A stretch of DNA of 40,986 bases from Planctomycetales bacterium. GTDB lineage: Bacteria; Planctomycetota; Planctomycetia; Pirellulales; Pirellulaceae. Location of the stretch: the NCBI GenBank assembly GCA_020426845.1, contig JAGQPF010000167.1, forward strand, positions 1-40,986. Direction: 5' to 3'. The translations under genes and the position numbers were made by a program. Below the pieces are notes generated by a model. The model made no database searches. It had not been told where the DNA came from and saw nothing but the letters and a program-made list of their open reading frames with translations. Below are positions 31,484 through 39,749 of this stretch, piece by piece (the stretch's first letter is position 1; the number at the start of each line of letters is the position of its first letter).

Positions 31484-33148
31484 ATGACAATTTCCAGGAC
31501 GTTGTTGCTCGCCGCGGCCGTGTTGGCCACCACCGGTCGTGTGACGGCCCAGGAGAGTTCGTCGCAAAGCCGCATTCCCCAGGTGGAGCAGATCAATCGC
31601 CTGGTTCAGCAGGGGTGGGCCGATTACGAGCTGACGCCATCGACACCGGCGACGGAGAGCGAGTGGTGTCGTCGGGTGTTCCTGGATGTGCTCGGCCGCG
31701 TCCCGTCGGTCAACGAGCTCAAGGAGTTCTTGAACAGCAAGTCCGTCAACAAGCGCGATGACTTGGTCAACATGCTGTTGGAGGACGAGAAGTACACCGA
31801 AGAGTACGCGCGAAACTGGACCACGATCTGGACCAACATTTTGATTGGCCGTTCGGGCGGCACCGAGCGCAATACGCTGACCAGTCGGGAGGGCATGCAG
31901 AAGTATCTCCGCGACACGTTCGCGCGCAACAAGCCGTACAACAAGATGGTGTTCGAGCTGGTCACGGCGACGGGCAGCTCCAGCCCGGGCAGCGACAACT
32001 TCAACGGCGCCGTGAACTTTTTGGTCATGAAGGTCAACGAGGAGAAGGCGACGCTGGCCACCTCCGAGACCAGCAAGATCTTCATGGGGCTCCAGGTGCA
32101 ATGCACTCAATGCCACAATCATCCGTTCAACGAATGGAAGCAGCAGAAGTTTTGGGAGATGAACGCCATCTTCCGTCAGACTCGGGCGTTGCGGACGTTT
32201 GTTCCGGGAACTCGCGATGTCGCGTCGGCCGAGCTGGTGAACGAGGACTTTGCCGGCGAGGGGCTGAACCCCGAGGAGGCCGAGGTCTTCTATGAGCTGC
32301 GCAACGGCGAGGTACGCAGCGCCATGCCGCGCTTCGTCGATGGCACTGACATCGAGCCTAGCGGCTACATCGAGGATGTGGTGCGGCGAAACGAGCTCGG
32401 CAAGCTGATGCTGCAGAGCGAGTATATCGACCGCATGTTGGTCAATCGCTATTGGGCTCATTTCCTCGGCTACGGCTTCACCAAGCCGATCGACGACATG
32501 GGGCCGCACAACCCGCCTTCGCATCCCGAGTTGCTGGACTACCTGTCGACCGAGATTCGCAAGAACAGCTACAACCTCAAGGACCTGATTCGCTGGATCA
32601 CGCTCAGCGAAGCGTACTCCCTGTCGAGCCGTGTGACTGCGGGCAACAAGTCCGACGATCCGTTGTTGGGCGAGCTGCCCAAGTTCACTCACTTCTATCT
32701 TCGCCAGATGCAGGCCGAGGAGCTATACGAGTCGCTGATTGTCGCCACTCAGGCGCAGAAGACTCGCGGCTCGTACGAGGAGCAGGAGAAGTCAAAGACG
32801 CAGTGGTTGCAGCAGTTCGTGCAGGCATTCGGAACCGACGAGGGCCAGGAGGCGACGACCTTCAACGGCACGATCCCGCAAGCGCTGATGATGATGAACG
32901 GCGACTTGATTAAACGCGCCACCGGCACCGACAAGGGCAGCTTCCTGGGGCAGATTGCCGACAGTCCGTTGAAGCCGGCACAAAAGATCGACTACTTGTT
33001 CATGGCAGGGCTGGGGCGTTCGGCGACCAACGCCGAAGTGACCGTGGCCAATAAACTGTTGCTGGCCCGCAAGGGCGATCAGGCCGCCGCGCTGCAAGAC
33101 ATGTGGTGGGCGGTGCTCAACAGCAACGAGTTCATCATGAACCACTAA
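31484..33148 (+). CDS. Secreted PSCyt2/PSD1 (DUF1549-DUF1553) protein
   Basis: This 554-residue protein combines DUF1549 (PSCyt2) and DUF1553 (PSD1), a pair largely confined to Planctomycetes and relatives. A signal peptide opens it (MTISRTLLLAAAVLATTG, cut near TAQ-ES). DUF1549 includes EWCRRVFLDVLGRVPSVNEL and one haem-type CxxCH in QCTQCHNHPF near residue 207. DUF1553 begins near VVRRNELGKLML and contains DDMGPHNPPSHPELLD and the terminal WWAVLNSNEFI. The protein is short for the family and lacks the PSCyt1 domain. The ATG at 31484 follows AGAAGGAAAC. A DUF1501 gene follows, the usual partner. Biochemical function is unknown. Confidence 0.93.
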   Translation: MTISRTLLLAAAVLATTGRVTAQESSSQSRIPQVEQINRLVQQGWADYELTPSTPATESEWCRRVFLDVLGRVPSVNELKEFLNSKSVNKRDDLVNMLLEDEKYTEEYARNWTTIWTNILIGRSGGTERNTLTSREGMQKYLRDTFARNKPYNKMVFELVTATGSSSPGSDNFNGAVNFLVMKVNEEKATLATSETSKIFMGLQVQCTQCHNHPFNEWKQQKFWEMNAIFRQTRALRTFVPGTRDVASAELVNEDFAGEGLNPEEAEVFYELRNGEVRSAMPRFVDGTDIEPSGYIEDVVRRNELGKLMLQSEYIDRMLVNRYWAHFLGYGFTKPIDDMGPHNPPSHPELLDYLSTEIRKNSYNLKDLIRWITLSEAYSLSSRVTAGNKSDDPLLGELPKFTHFYLRQMQAEELYESLIVATQAQKTRGSYEEQEKSKTQWLQQFVQAFGTDEGQEATTFNGTIPQALMMMNGDLIKRATGTDKGSFLGQIADSPLKPAQKIDYLFMAGLGRSATNAEVTVANKLLLARKGDQAAALQDMWWAVLNSNEFIMNH

Positions 33149-33241
33149 GGAAACCCGAAGCGTCAGCGAGGGATGACATCGCGAGTTTGAACGACATCGC
33201 GAGTTTGAACGACATCGCGAGTTCGCAGGACATTGCGAGTC
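33147..33241. repeat. Dispersed element plus an 18-bp tandem repeat after the PSCyt2 gene
   Basis: The 'AAGGAAACCCGAAGCG' element starts inside the stop codon of the preceding gene (33147). Right after it, GACATCGCGAGTTTGAAC occurs at 33175-33192 and 33193-33210, then a copy with three changes at 33211-33228 and a partial fourth at 33229-33241. The array is in the 173-bp gap before the DUF1501 gene. Confidence 0.9.
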
Positions 33242-33321
33242 GTTCCGCATCACACACACATCCGAGCAACATCCGAGCAACCTATCCCGGGCCGCTGGCT
33301 CCGGGGATCACCTAACGGAGC

Positions 33322-34596
33322 ATGAGAGAGATGAAGATTCCCCAAGGCATGTCGCGACGTCACTTCATGAGGCACATGGCGGCGGCGACCGCGTTCACGG
33401 CGCCGGCGCTGTCGCTGGGCCATAGCTTGCGGACGCACGCGGCGACGCTGAAGAGCAATCGCAAGTCGGCGATCATGCTTTGGATGGGCGGCGGTCCGTC
33501 GACGATCGACATCTGGGACCTCAAGCCGGGCGCGGCCACGGGCGGGCCCTTCCGTCCGATCGCGACCAGCGGCAATGCGCAGATCTGCGAGCACATGCCG
33601 TTGATGGCCAAGCAGATGCACAACATGGCCATCATCCGCTCGATGAGCACTCGCGAGGCGGACCACAATCGCGGTCGCTACTACATGCACACGGGCTACG
33701 TGCCCAACCCGAACGTCGAGCACCCGAGCTACGGCGCCGTGTTGTCTCATGAGCTGATGGACCAGCGGGGCGGCGGCTTGGAGATTCCGCCGTTCGTCTC
33801 GGTCGGCGGCGGCTCGGTCGGCCCCGGCTTCTTGGGCATGGCCTGGGCGCCGTTCACCGTGAGCAGCAACGGGCAGGTCCGCAACCTCGAAATGGGACTG
33901 GACGACTCCCGGTTGATGCAGCGGATGTACGCCTTGGACCTGATCGAGAAGGGCTTCATCAGCCAGAATCGCGGCGCCGCCGCGGGTGATCATCAGGACA
34001 TCCTGAAGAAGACGCTGAACTTGATGACCAGCGAGCAGATGGCGGCGTTCAAAGTCGCCACCGAGCCCGAGCCGGTCAAGGAGCGCTATGGCAACACGAA
34101 CTTCGGCCGCGGCTGCCTGATGGCTCGCCGTCTGGTCGAGGCCGGCGTGCCGTTCATCGAAGTGGATCTGGGCGGCTGGGACAACCACCAGAACATCCAC
34201 ACCACGCTGGCGGACACCAAGCTGCCCGAGCTGGACCAGGCGATGAGCGCCTTGGTCGAGGACTTGGAGCAGCGCGGGTTGCTGCAGGACACCGCGATCA
34301 TCTGGATGGGCGAGTTCTCTCGCACGCCCCGGATCAACGGCAACGCCGGTCGCGACCACTGGGCTCGCGCCTGGAGCGTGGTCGTGGGCGGCGGCGGCAT
34401 GAACGGCGGCATCGCCGTCGGCGAGACCAACTCGGAAGGCACGCGAGTTGAGACGGAGCCCTACACGTCGCAGGACGTGATGGCGTCGGTCTGCAAGGCG
34501 CTCGGCATTTCGCTCGAGACCACCTTCACCAGCAAGAGCGGCCGCCCGATGAAGATCGCCAACAGCGGCAAGGTCATTCGCGAGTTGTTTGCGTAA
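33322..34596 (+). CDS. Tat-exported DUF1501 protein
   Basis: This 424-residue protein belongs to DUF1501, a sulfatase/alkaline-phosphatase-like family. The twin-arginine motif SRRHFMRHM (about residues 11-19) followed by a hydrophobic stretch indicates export as a folded protein. Family features include MLWMGGGPSTIDIWDLKPG, ADHNRGRYYMHTGYV, GCLMARRLVEAGVPFIEV, GGWDNHQNIH and MGEFSRTPRINGNAGRDHW, which hold the probable metal ligands. The ATG at 33322 is only three bases from GGAG, so the ATG at 33331 could be the real start. DUF1501 genes nearly always pair with PSCyt2/PSD1 genes, as here. Confidence 0.94.
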   Translation: MREMKIPQGMSRRHFMRHMAAATAFTAPALSLGHSLRTHAATLKSNRKSAIMLWMGGGPSTIDIWDLKPGAATGGPFRPIATSGNAQICEHMPLMAKQMHNMAIIRSMSTREADHNRGRYYMHTGYVPNPNVEHPSYGAVLSHELMDQRGGGLEIPPFVSVGGGSVGPGFLGMAWAPFTVSSNGQVRNLEMGLDDSRLMQRMYALDLIEKGFISQNRGAAAGDHQDILKKTLNLMTSEQMAAFKVATEPEPVKERYGNTNFGRGCLMARRLVEAGVPFIEVDLGGWDNHQNIHTTLADTKLPELDQAMSALVEDLEQRGLLQDTAIIWMGEFSRTPRINGNAGRDHWARAWSVVVGGGGMNGGIAVGETNSEGTRVETEPYTSQDVMASVCKALGISLETTFTSKSGRPMKIANSGKVIRELFA

Positions 34597-34687
34597 GGCC
34601 GATTGGCGCCGACAGAGGTGTCCGGTGCGCAACCGCAAGGCGCTGGACGGCACCCCTGTGCGGTGGTCCCCAATGACGAATCCCTTC

Positions 34688-34716
34688 GGCGGGCCACCAT
34701 GGCCCGCCGTTTTTTT
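34688..34716 (+). terminator. Intrinsic terminator after the DUF1501 gene
   Basis: GGCGGGCC (34688-34695) and GGCCCGCC (34701-34708) form a perfect 8-bp GC stem with a 5-base loop, followed by G and a run of seven T residues (34710-34716). It is about 92 bp after the DUF1501 stop codon and separates it from the sigma factor gene. Confidence 0.88.
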
Positions 34717-34769
34717 GAAACGACTGCTCGTCAGCAAGACTTCGCAGAGGCTTTCCTCCGGTCAAGGTG

Positions 34770-35294
34770 ATGAATCCCCCATCCACCTCTCCCACCTACG
34801 ACCCCGCTCGCTTGATTCAAGATCATCAAGCCGGCGTCTGGCGATACTTGCGATCGCTCGGGTGTGACCGCGCGCTGGCGGACGATCTGACGCAGGAGAC
34901 GTTTCTCAAAGTGCTTCAGTCGTCCTTCGAGCATCGCGACGACCAGGCGACGGGCGCGTACTTGCGAACGGTGGCGCGCAATCTGTTTGTCTCCTTTCAG
35001 CGTCGCCGCGGCGTTGTCGTCGGGATGGAGGAATTGGACCTGCTGGATGCGGCCTGGCAGCGATGGCTGCGCGACGACTCGACCGGCGACGGGCTGATCG
35101 CCAAGCTGCGCCAGTGTTTCTCATTGCTCACCGAACGCGCACAGCAATCGCTGCGGATGCGATTCGAGGATCGCGCATCGCGATCCGCGATCGCCGCGGC
35201 GCTGAACATCAGTGAGCATGGCGCCAAAAACTTGATGCAGCGAGCCAAGCAACAATTGCGCGAATGTGTGGAGCGCAAAATCAGCGACCTTTAA
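34770..35294 (+). CDS. ECF-type RNA polymerase sigma factor
   Basis: This 174-residue protein has the two ECF sigma domains. Region 2 is YDPARLIQDHQAGVWRYLRSLG followed by ADDLTQETFLKVL (the -10 recognition helix area) and ATGAYLRTVARNLFVSFQRR. Region 4 ends the protein with LTERAQQSLRMRFEDRASRSAIAAALNISEHGAKNLMQRAKQQL, a helix-turn-helix for the -35 box. The ATG at 34770 is used; an overlapping GTG is one codon earlier. It is 77 bp upstream of a membrane protein whose cytoplasmic N-terminus may be its anti-sigma factor. Confidence 0.93.
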   Translation: MNPPSTSPTYDPARLIQDHQAGVWRYLRSLGCDRALADDLTQETFLKVLQSSFEHRDDQATGAYLRTVARNLFVSFQRRRGVVVGMEELDLLDAAWQRWLRDDSTGDGLIAKLRQCFSLLTERAQQSLRMRFEDRASRSAIAAALNISEHGAKNLMQRAKQQLRECVERKISDL

Positions 35295-35360
35295 TCAGCG
35301 AACTTTAGGCAGCGATCTTTAATCAGCGAACTTTAGGCAGCGATCTTCATTCTGCGATCC
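35277..35360. repeat. 14-bp tandem repeat overlapping the sigma factor stop codon
   Basis: Six 14-bp units, all variants of ATCAGCGAACTTTA, run from about 35277 to 35360, alternating with GGCAGCGATCTTTA so that a 28-bp double unit (35290-35317, 35318-35345) is exactly repeated. The sigma factor stop codon (35292-35294) lies within the first units and the fusion gene starts 12 bp after the last. Confidence 0.85.
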
Positions 35361-35371
35361 CCAGGAACGTC

Positions 35372-37792
35372 GTGAACCCGACCGAACGCATCCTTGACGC
35401 CTGCCTCGAGCATATGCTCGGCGGCGCCCCTGACTTGACGGACAAGATCCTGTCACGTTTGGAGACGGCTGCGCACCCGGCGACGGAGCAACAGGTCGAC
35501 GAAGCGGCGCCAATCGCCGCGCCGACGCCGGCAGAGGCAGCGGCCCACCGCGTGATCGACGCCTGCTTGGAGGAGGTATTGGGCGGCCAGCCGGAGGCGA
35601 TGGGCGACGAGATCCTCCGCCGTTTCGAGCAGCAGGCAGGCGACGCTTGTGAGGCCCAGTGGACCAACCCCTGGGGACTCGAGGCCGAGCCTAGTTTGGA
35701 AGGGACGCCGACGGCGGACGCCTGGGAGCCGGCGGCGCCCCCGTTGCCTCGCAACGACGCCGAGCTCCAGCCGTCATCCGCTGGGCAGTCCAACGTTCGC
35801 GTCAGGGTGGTCCGCCGTGCTGCTCGGCCGCGCCGCCGAGCAGCGGTGGGCTGGATGTCCGCTGCCGCCTTGCTGCTGCTGGTTGCGTTGCTCATCTGGC
35901 GACCTCCGGCGGGAACGAATCAGCAAGTTGCCGATTCGCGAGGGTCCGCCGGCGATCCCGCCGACGCGCCGACGTCTCGGGCAACCAAGGCAAAGGGCCG
36001 CAACCCTTCGCCGACTAAAGGCCGCGAGAAAGCCCCCGATAACGGCACGAAGAATTCTCACAAGTCGAGTGACGCGGAGCCTCGGCCCGAAATTGCGTTG
36101 AGCCCGTTTGATGAGCCGCTGTTCCCGACGGCTGAGGAAGAGCTGTTCACCGCGGAGACGCCGGAGATTGACGACGAGCCGACGGAGCCCGTTGCGGACA
36201 CGTGGTCGGATGAAAACGTGATCCAGGCAATGAACCAATGGCTCGGCAAGTCGTGGCGAGATGCGGGTGTGACCGCGGCGCCGGCCACGGACGAGCAGTG
36301 GTGCCGCCGCGTGTTCTTGCAGCTCGTCGGACGCATTCCGACCGTCCGCGAGTTGGCGGCGTTCAGTTCGGATGCCGCGCCCGATCGTCGCCGTCGCTTG
36401 ATCACGGAACTTCAGGAGGGCGAAGCGTATCGCGACGAGTACGCAGCGCACTGGGCGGCGATTTGGGGCAATGCGCTGATCGGTCGTCAGGGCGGTCAGG
36501 CGGAGAACTCGGTCGCCAGTCGCGTGGACCTCGAGACTTTTTTGCGGGACGCGATTCGACAAGACATGCCGTATGACGAACTCGTGCGGGCACTGATCTC
36601 CGCCAGCGGCGAAAGTCAGCCAGGCGGCGACAACTACAACCCGGCCACCAACTTTCTGCTCGCCACCATGGACAACGGCGGCGACGATCGCGCTCTGTTG
36701 GCGACAACTCGCACCTTCAGCGTGTTTCACGGCCGCCAGGTGAGCTGCGTGCAATGTCATCCGCATCCGACGAACAAGGAGTGGTCGCAGCATCAGTTCT
36801 GGTCGTTGAACGCGTTCTTCCGACAGATGAAGATGAAGCGTGGTCCGCATGGAGCTCAATTGGTGGATGTGGACTTTGCCGGCGAAGGCCCCGGGGGATT
36901 GTTGGAAGCCGAGGTGTTCTTCGAGCGGATCAATGGGGAGACCGTGGCCGCCGTGCCGGCCTATCCGGGCGGCGAGCCGATTCCGGCCGATGGCCGCATT
37001 GATCGCGTGCACCGCCGCCGCATTCTGGCGGACTTCGTCGTCAAAGATCCTCAGCTGAGTCGGGCCGCGGTGAATCGTCTCTGGGCGCAATTTCACGGCT
37101 ACGGCTTTACTCGGCCGGTCGACGATATGGGCCCGCACAATCCGGTCACTCACCCCGAGCTGCTCGAGCTACTGGCGGAGCGGTTTGTGGCGAGCGGTTT
37201 TTCGCTCAAGCGGCTGGTCCGGTGGATCGCGGCCTCGGACGGTTTTAGCCGCACGAGTCAGGTGACGCAGACGGCTGAGCTCGACTCGCCCGAGTCCGGC
37301 GGCCAGCCGCTGTTTAGCCGCTTCTACACTCGGCAGCTGCCGCCCGAGGCAGTCTACGATTCGCTCCTGCTGGTTGCTCAAGCCGGATTGCCGCGGCCCG
37401 AGGCGGCCGATCCCAACTTGCCGGCGACGATCGAGAGCCGCACCCGCTGGCTGGGGCAGTTCGTGCAGTCGATGGGAACGGACGAGGGGCAGGAGCAGAG
37501 CACCTTCCAGGGCGACGTGCGGCAGGCGTTGGTGTTGATGAACGGTCCGTTGATGCGGCGAGCCACCAGCGCCGGCAATGCCGAAGGCCTGCTCCATCAG
37601 GTGGTGAGCAGCGACCTGGGCCTCGAGCAGCAGGTCGAGCACCTCTTCTTGGCCGCGCTGGCTCGCAAGCCGACTCGCCGCGAATGGGCGGCGATTGCTC
37701 CGCTGCGGGCGCGTTCGCGACGCCCCGCCGAGTTTCTCGAGAGCATCTGGTGGGCCCTCTTGAACAGCAACGAGTTTATACTGGATCATTAG
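35372..37792 (+). CDS. Putative anti-sigma-like membrane protein fused to PSCyt2/PSD1
   Basis: This 806-residue protein appears to have three parts. Residues 1-150 are soluble and contain a duplicated motif, ILDACLEHMLGGAP (7-20) and VIDACLEEVLGGQP (61-74), each followed by a helix ending IL-x-R-x-E. A basic stretch and one transmembrane helix (about 160-178) follow, then a Lys/Pro-rich linker to about 270. From about 275 to the end it is a PSCyt2/PSD1 protein with DEQWCRRVFLQLVGRIPTV, the CxxCH motif SCVQCHPHP, DDMGPHNPVTHPELLE and the end WWALLNSNEFI, clearly related to the gene at 31484. The start is GTG with AGGAA upstream. Placed 77 bp after the sigma factor, the N-terminal part may bind it; that is inference. 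Confidence 0.82.
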   Translation: MNPTERILDACLEHMLGGAPDLTDKILSRLETAAHPATEQQVDEAAPIAAPTPAEAAAHRVIDACLEEVLGGQPEAMGDEILRRFEQQAGDACEAQWTNPWGLEAEPSLEGTPTADAWEPAAPPLPRNDAELQPSSAGQSNVRVRVVRRAARPRRRAAVGWMSAAALLLLVALLIWRPPAGTNQQVADSRGSAGDPADAPTSRATKAKGRNPSPTKGREKAPDNGTKNSHKSSDAEPRPEIALSPFDEPLFPTAEEELFTAETPEIDDEPTEPVADTWSDENVIQAMNQWLGKSWRDAGVTAAPATDEQWCRRVFLQLVGRIPTVRELAAFSSDAAPDRRRRLITELQEGEAYRDEYAAHWAAIWGNALIGRQGGQAENSVASRVDLETFLRDAIRQDMPYDELVRALISASGESQPGGDNYNPATNFLLATMDNGGDDRALLATTRTFSVFHGRQVSCVQCHPHPTNKEWSQHQFWSLNAFFRQMKMKRGPHGAQLVDVDFAGEGPGGLLEAEVFFERINGETVAAVPAYPGGEPIPADGRIDRVHRRRILADFVVKDPQLSRAAVNRLWAQFHGYGFTRPVDDMGPHNPVTHPELLELLAERFVASGFSLKRLVRWIAASDGFSRTSQVTQTAELDSPESGGQPLFSRFYTRQLPPEAVYDSLLLVAQAGLPRPEAADPNLPATIESRTRWLGQFVQSMGTDEGQEQSTFQGDVRQALVLMNGPLMRRATSAGNAEGLLHQVVSSDLGLEQQVEHLFLAALARKPTRREWAAIAPLRARSRRPAEFLESIWWALLNSNEFILDH

Positions 37793-37830
37793 TAGCTCGT
37801 TGTTCAACGGCCTCCTAGCCTTCCGGCCTG

Positions 37831-39285
37831 TTGATAGACAACGGATCCAGCTCGCTGTGTTTGCACGACCCTCCTGACTTGTCGCCTTGGCCGAAAGCCG
37901 CTTTGACGTTGCCTCATCGGATTGTTGATCGTTCGCCCACGAGCGCGATGTGGCGGCTGGCGTTGCCAATTCTGGCGGAGCAGTTGCTCGTGATCCTGGT
38001 GGCGTTCGTCGACCAGTGGCTCGCCGGCAACTATCTCGAAGCGCCTCACTTGGCCGCGATCGGCTTTATCTGGTACGCGCTCTGGGCGCTGCCGACCATG
38101 TTCAGTCTGGTGTCGACCGGAGCGACAGCCTTGACCGCTCGGTTCGTCGGCGCGAAGGAGTTCGACAACGCCCGCGATGTGGTCAATCAATCGCTGGTTG
38201 CGGGCCTGGTGCTGTCGGTGGCGGTGATCGCGCTGCTGGTGGTTGGCGTCGACGGTTTTCTGCACCTGATGCAATTGGAGGGCCAGGCGGCCCCGTTGGC
38301 CAAGCAGTATCTGCAGATCATCATGCCGGTCATCCCGCTGATCATGCTTGAGGAAATCGGCATCGCATGTTTGCGCGGCGCCGGGGACACGGCGAGCGGG
38401 CTGCTGGTCCGGCTGATGGTGAACGTCATCAACCTGGGGCTCGGTGTCACGTTAGTGACAGGCGCCTTCGGGATGCCGCGCTATGGCTGGCAGGGCTTGG
38501 CGATCGCCACCTCGGCCGGATTCGCCGTGGGCGGTCTGGCGGTGGGCGTGTTGTTGCTGCGCGGGCGGGCGGGGCTGCAGTTGCAAACGGAACGGCTTTG
38601 GCCGAGGCCGATCTTGCTGCGACGAATCTTGCGGATCGGCGTGCCCGGCGGCGCCGACGCGATCGGCACGGTCGTCATTCACCTCTGGTTTCTCGCCATC
38701 ATTAACGGGTTGGGGATCCTGCCTGCTGCTGCGCATGGATTGGCTGTCCGCATCGAGGCGCTGACGTATCTTCCGGGCGCCGCGTTCCTCGTGGCTGCCT
38801 CGACGATGACCGGGCAGAGCCTTGGCGCCGGTGCGCCACGGCGCGCGGTTCGCAGCGCGCTGCTCTGTCTGGCGTGGGGTGGCGGCATCATGGCGACTGC
38901 GGCGCTGGGCATGTACGTGTTTGCCGATCCGTTGACGCAGTTCTTCCTTGGCAAGCAGAATCGCGAAGTGGCGGCCGAGGCCGCCGCGTTGCTCAGGATT
39001 GTCGCGCTTTCGCTGCCACAGTTCTCGGTGCTGATGATCCTCAGCGGCGCCATGCGCGGCGCAGGTGACACGCGCTGGGCGCTGTTGATCACCTTTCTGG
39101 GTTTGCTGTTGATCCGCATTCCCTTGTCGTACCTGTGGGCGACGGACACCGGCTTGCCGTTCATGGCCGGCTGGGGCTGGGGAGTTCGCGGCGCCTGGTA
39201 CGCGATGTTGGTCGACATCACGCTGCGCGGCGCCTTGACGCTAGGCCGGTTTGTGCAAGGCGGCTGGCAGCGAATCCACGTCTGA
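37831..39285 (+). CDS. MATE family multidrug efflux transporter
   Basis: This 484-residue integral membrane protein has 12 predicted helices in two related halves, as in MATE antiporters that export drugs or metabolites against sodium or protons. Visible signatures are the first-half LALPILAEQLLVILVAFVDQWLAG, LMLEEIGIACLRGAGDT and the second-half LSGAMRGAGDTRWAL, which repeat the 'RGAGDT' motif at equivalent points. The start is uncertain: I used the TTG at 37831, but the ATG at 37948 would remove a 39-residue hydrophilic extension and fits the family length better. It lies 38 bp after the fusion gene. Confidence 0.9.
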   Translation: MIDNGSSSLCLHDPPDLSPWPKAALTLPHRIVDRSPTSAMWRLALPILAEQLLVILVAFVDQWLAGNYLEAPHLAAIGFIWYALWALPTMFSLVSTGATALTARFVGAKEFDNARDVVNQSLVAGLVLSVAVIALLVVGVDGFLHLMQLEGQAAPLAKQYLQIIMPVIPLIMLEEIGIACLRGAGDTASGLLVRLMVNVINLGLGVTLVTGAFGMPRYGWQGLAIATSAGFAVGGLAVGVLLLRGRAGLQLQTERLWPRPILLRRILRIGVPGGADAIGTVVIHLWFLAIINGLGILPAAAHGLAVRIEALTYLPGAAFLVAASTMTGQSLGAGAPRRAVRSALLCLAWGGGIMATAALGMYVFADPLTQFFLGKQNREVAAEAAALLRIVALSLPQFSVLMILSGAMRGAGDTRWALLITFLGLLLIRIPLSYLWATDTGLPFMAGWGWGVRGAWYAMLVDITLRGALTLGRFVQGGWQRIHV

Positions 39286-39365
39286 ATCGCGACGCTCGGC
39301 GCGGTACGATGGCAGCTGCAACCAGCCGGACCGTCCACCATTCCCCGTTGTTCATAGGTCTGCGT

Positions 39366-39749
39366 ATGACCGAATTGCGACTGCTCGTGTATGGACTGTT
39401 GCGTGAGGGGCATTCGCTATCGAATCTGATGGCCGGCGCCGAGCGTCTCGGCGTGTGTCGTGTGCCCGGCTTCGATCTGTTCGACCTCGGTGACTATCCC
39501 GGGGCGACGCCGGGATCCGGAGAGTTGGTTGGTGAGCTGTATCGTTTGCCGTCGGCCGCCAGCTTCGAGGCATTGGACGAGGCCGAAGGCGTGCAGGACG
39601 AGCCGCCGTTGTACCGACGGGAACTAGTGAGCCTCACCACTGCGGAGCTTGGTGAGCCACTGCAGGCGTGGCTATATGTCTACGCGCGTCCGCTGGGCGA
39701 TGCTCCGCGGATTCCGACAGGCGATTGGTTGGACCGACAGCGGCCATGA
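39366..39749 (+). CDS. Gamma-glutamylcyclotransferase-like (AIG2/GGCT) protein
   Basis: This 127-residue protein has the small cyclotransferase fold. The phosphate-loop-like VYGLLREGHSLSNLM matches the family's VYGSLR-x-G-x-x-N motif, and LDEAEGV near residue 73 holds the candidate catalytic Glu. Homologues cleave gamma-glutamyl amino acids or gamma-glutamylamines. The start is an ATG at 39366. Its stop codon overlaps the next gene's start in an ATGA arrangement, so translation is probably coupled to the CPBP protein. Confidence 0.82.
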   Translation: MTELRLLVYGLLREGHSLSNLMAGAERLGVCRVPGFDLFDLGDYPGATPGSGELVGELYRLPSAASFEALDEAEGVQDEPPLYRRELVSLTTAELGEPLQAWLYVYARPLGDAPRIPTGDWLDRQRP

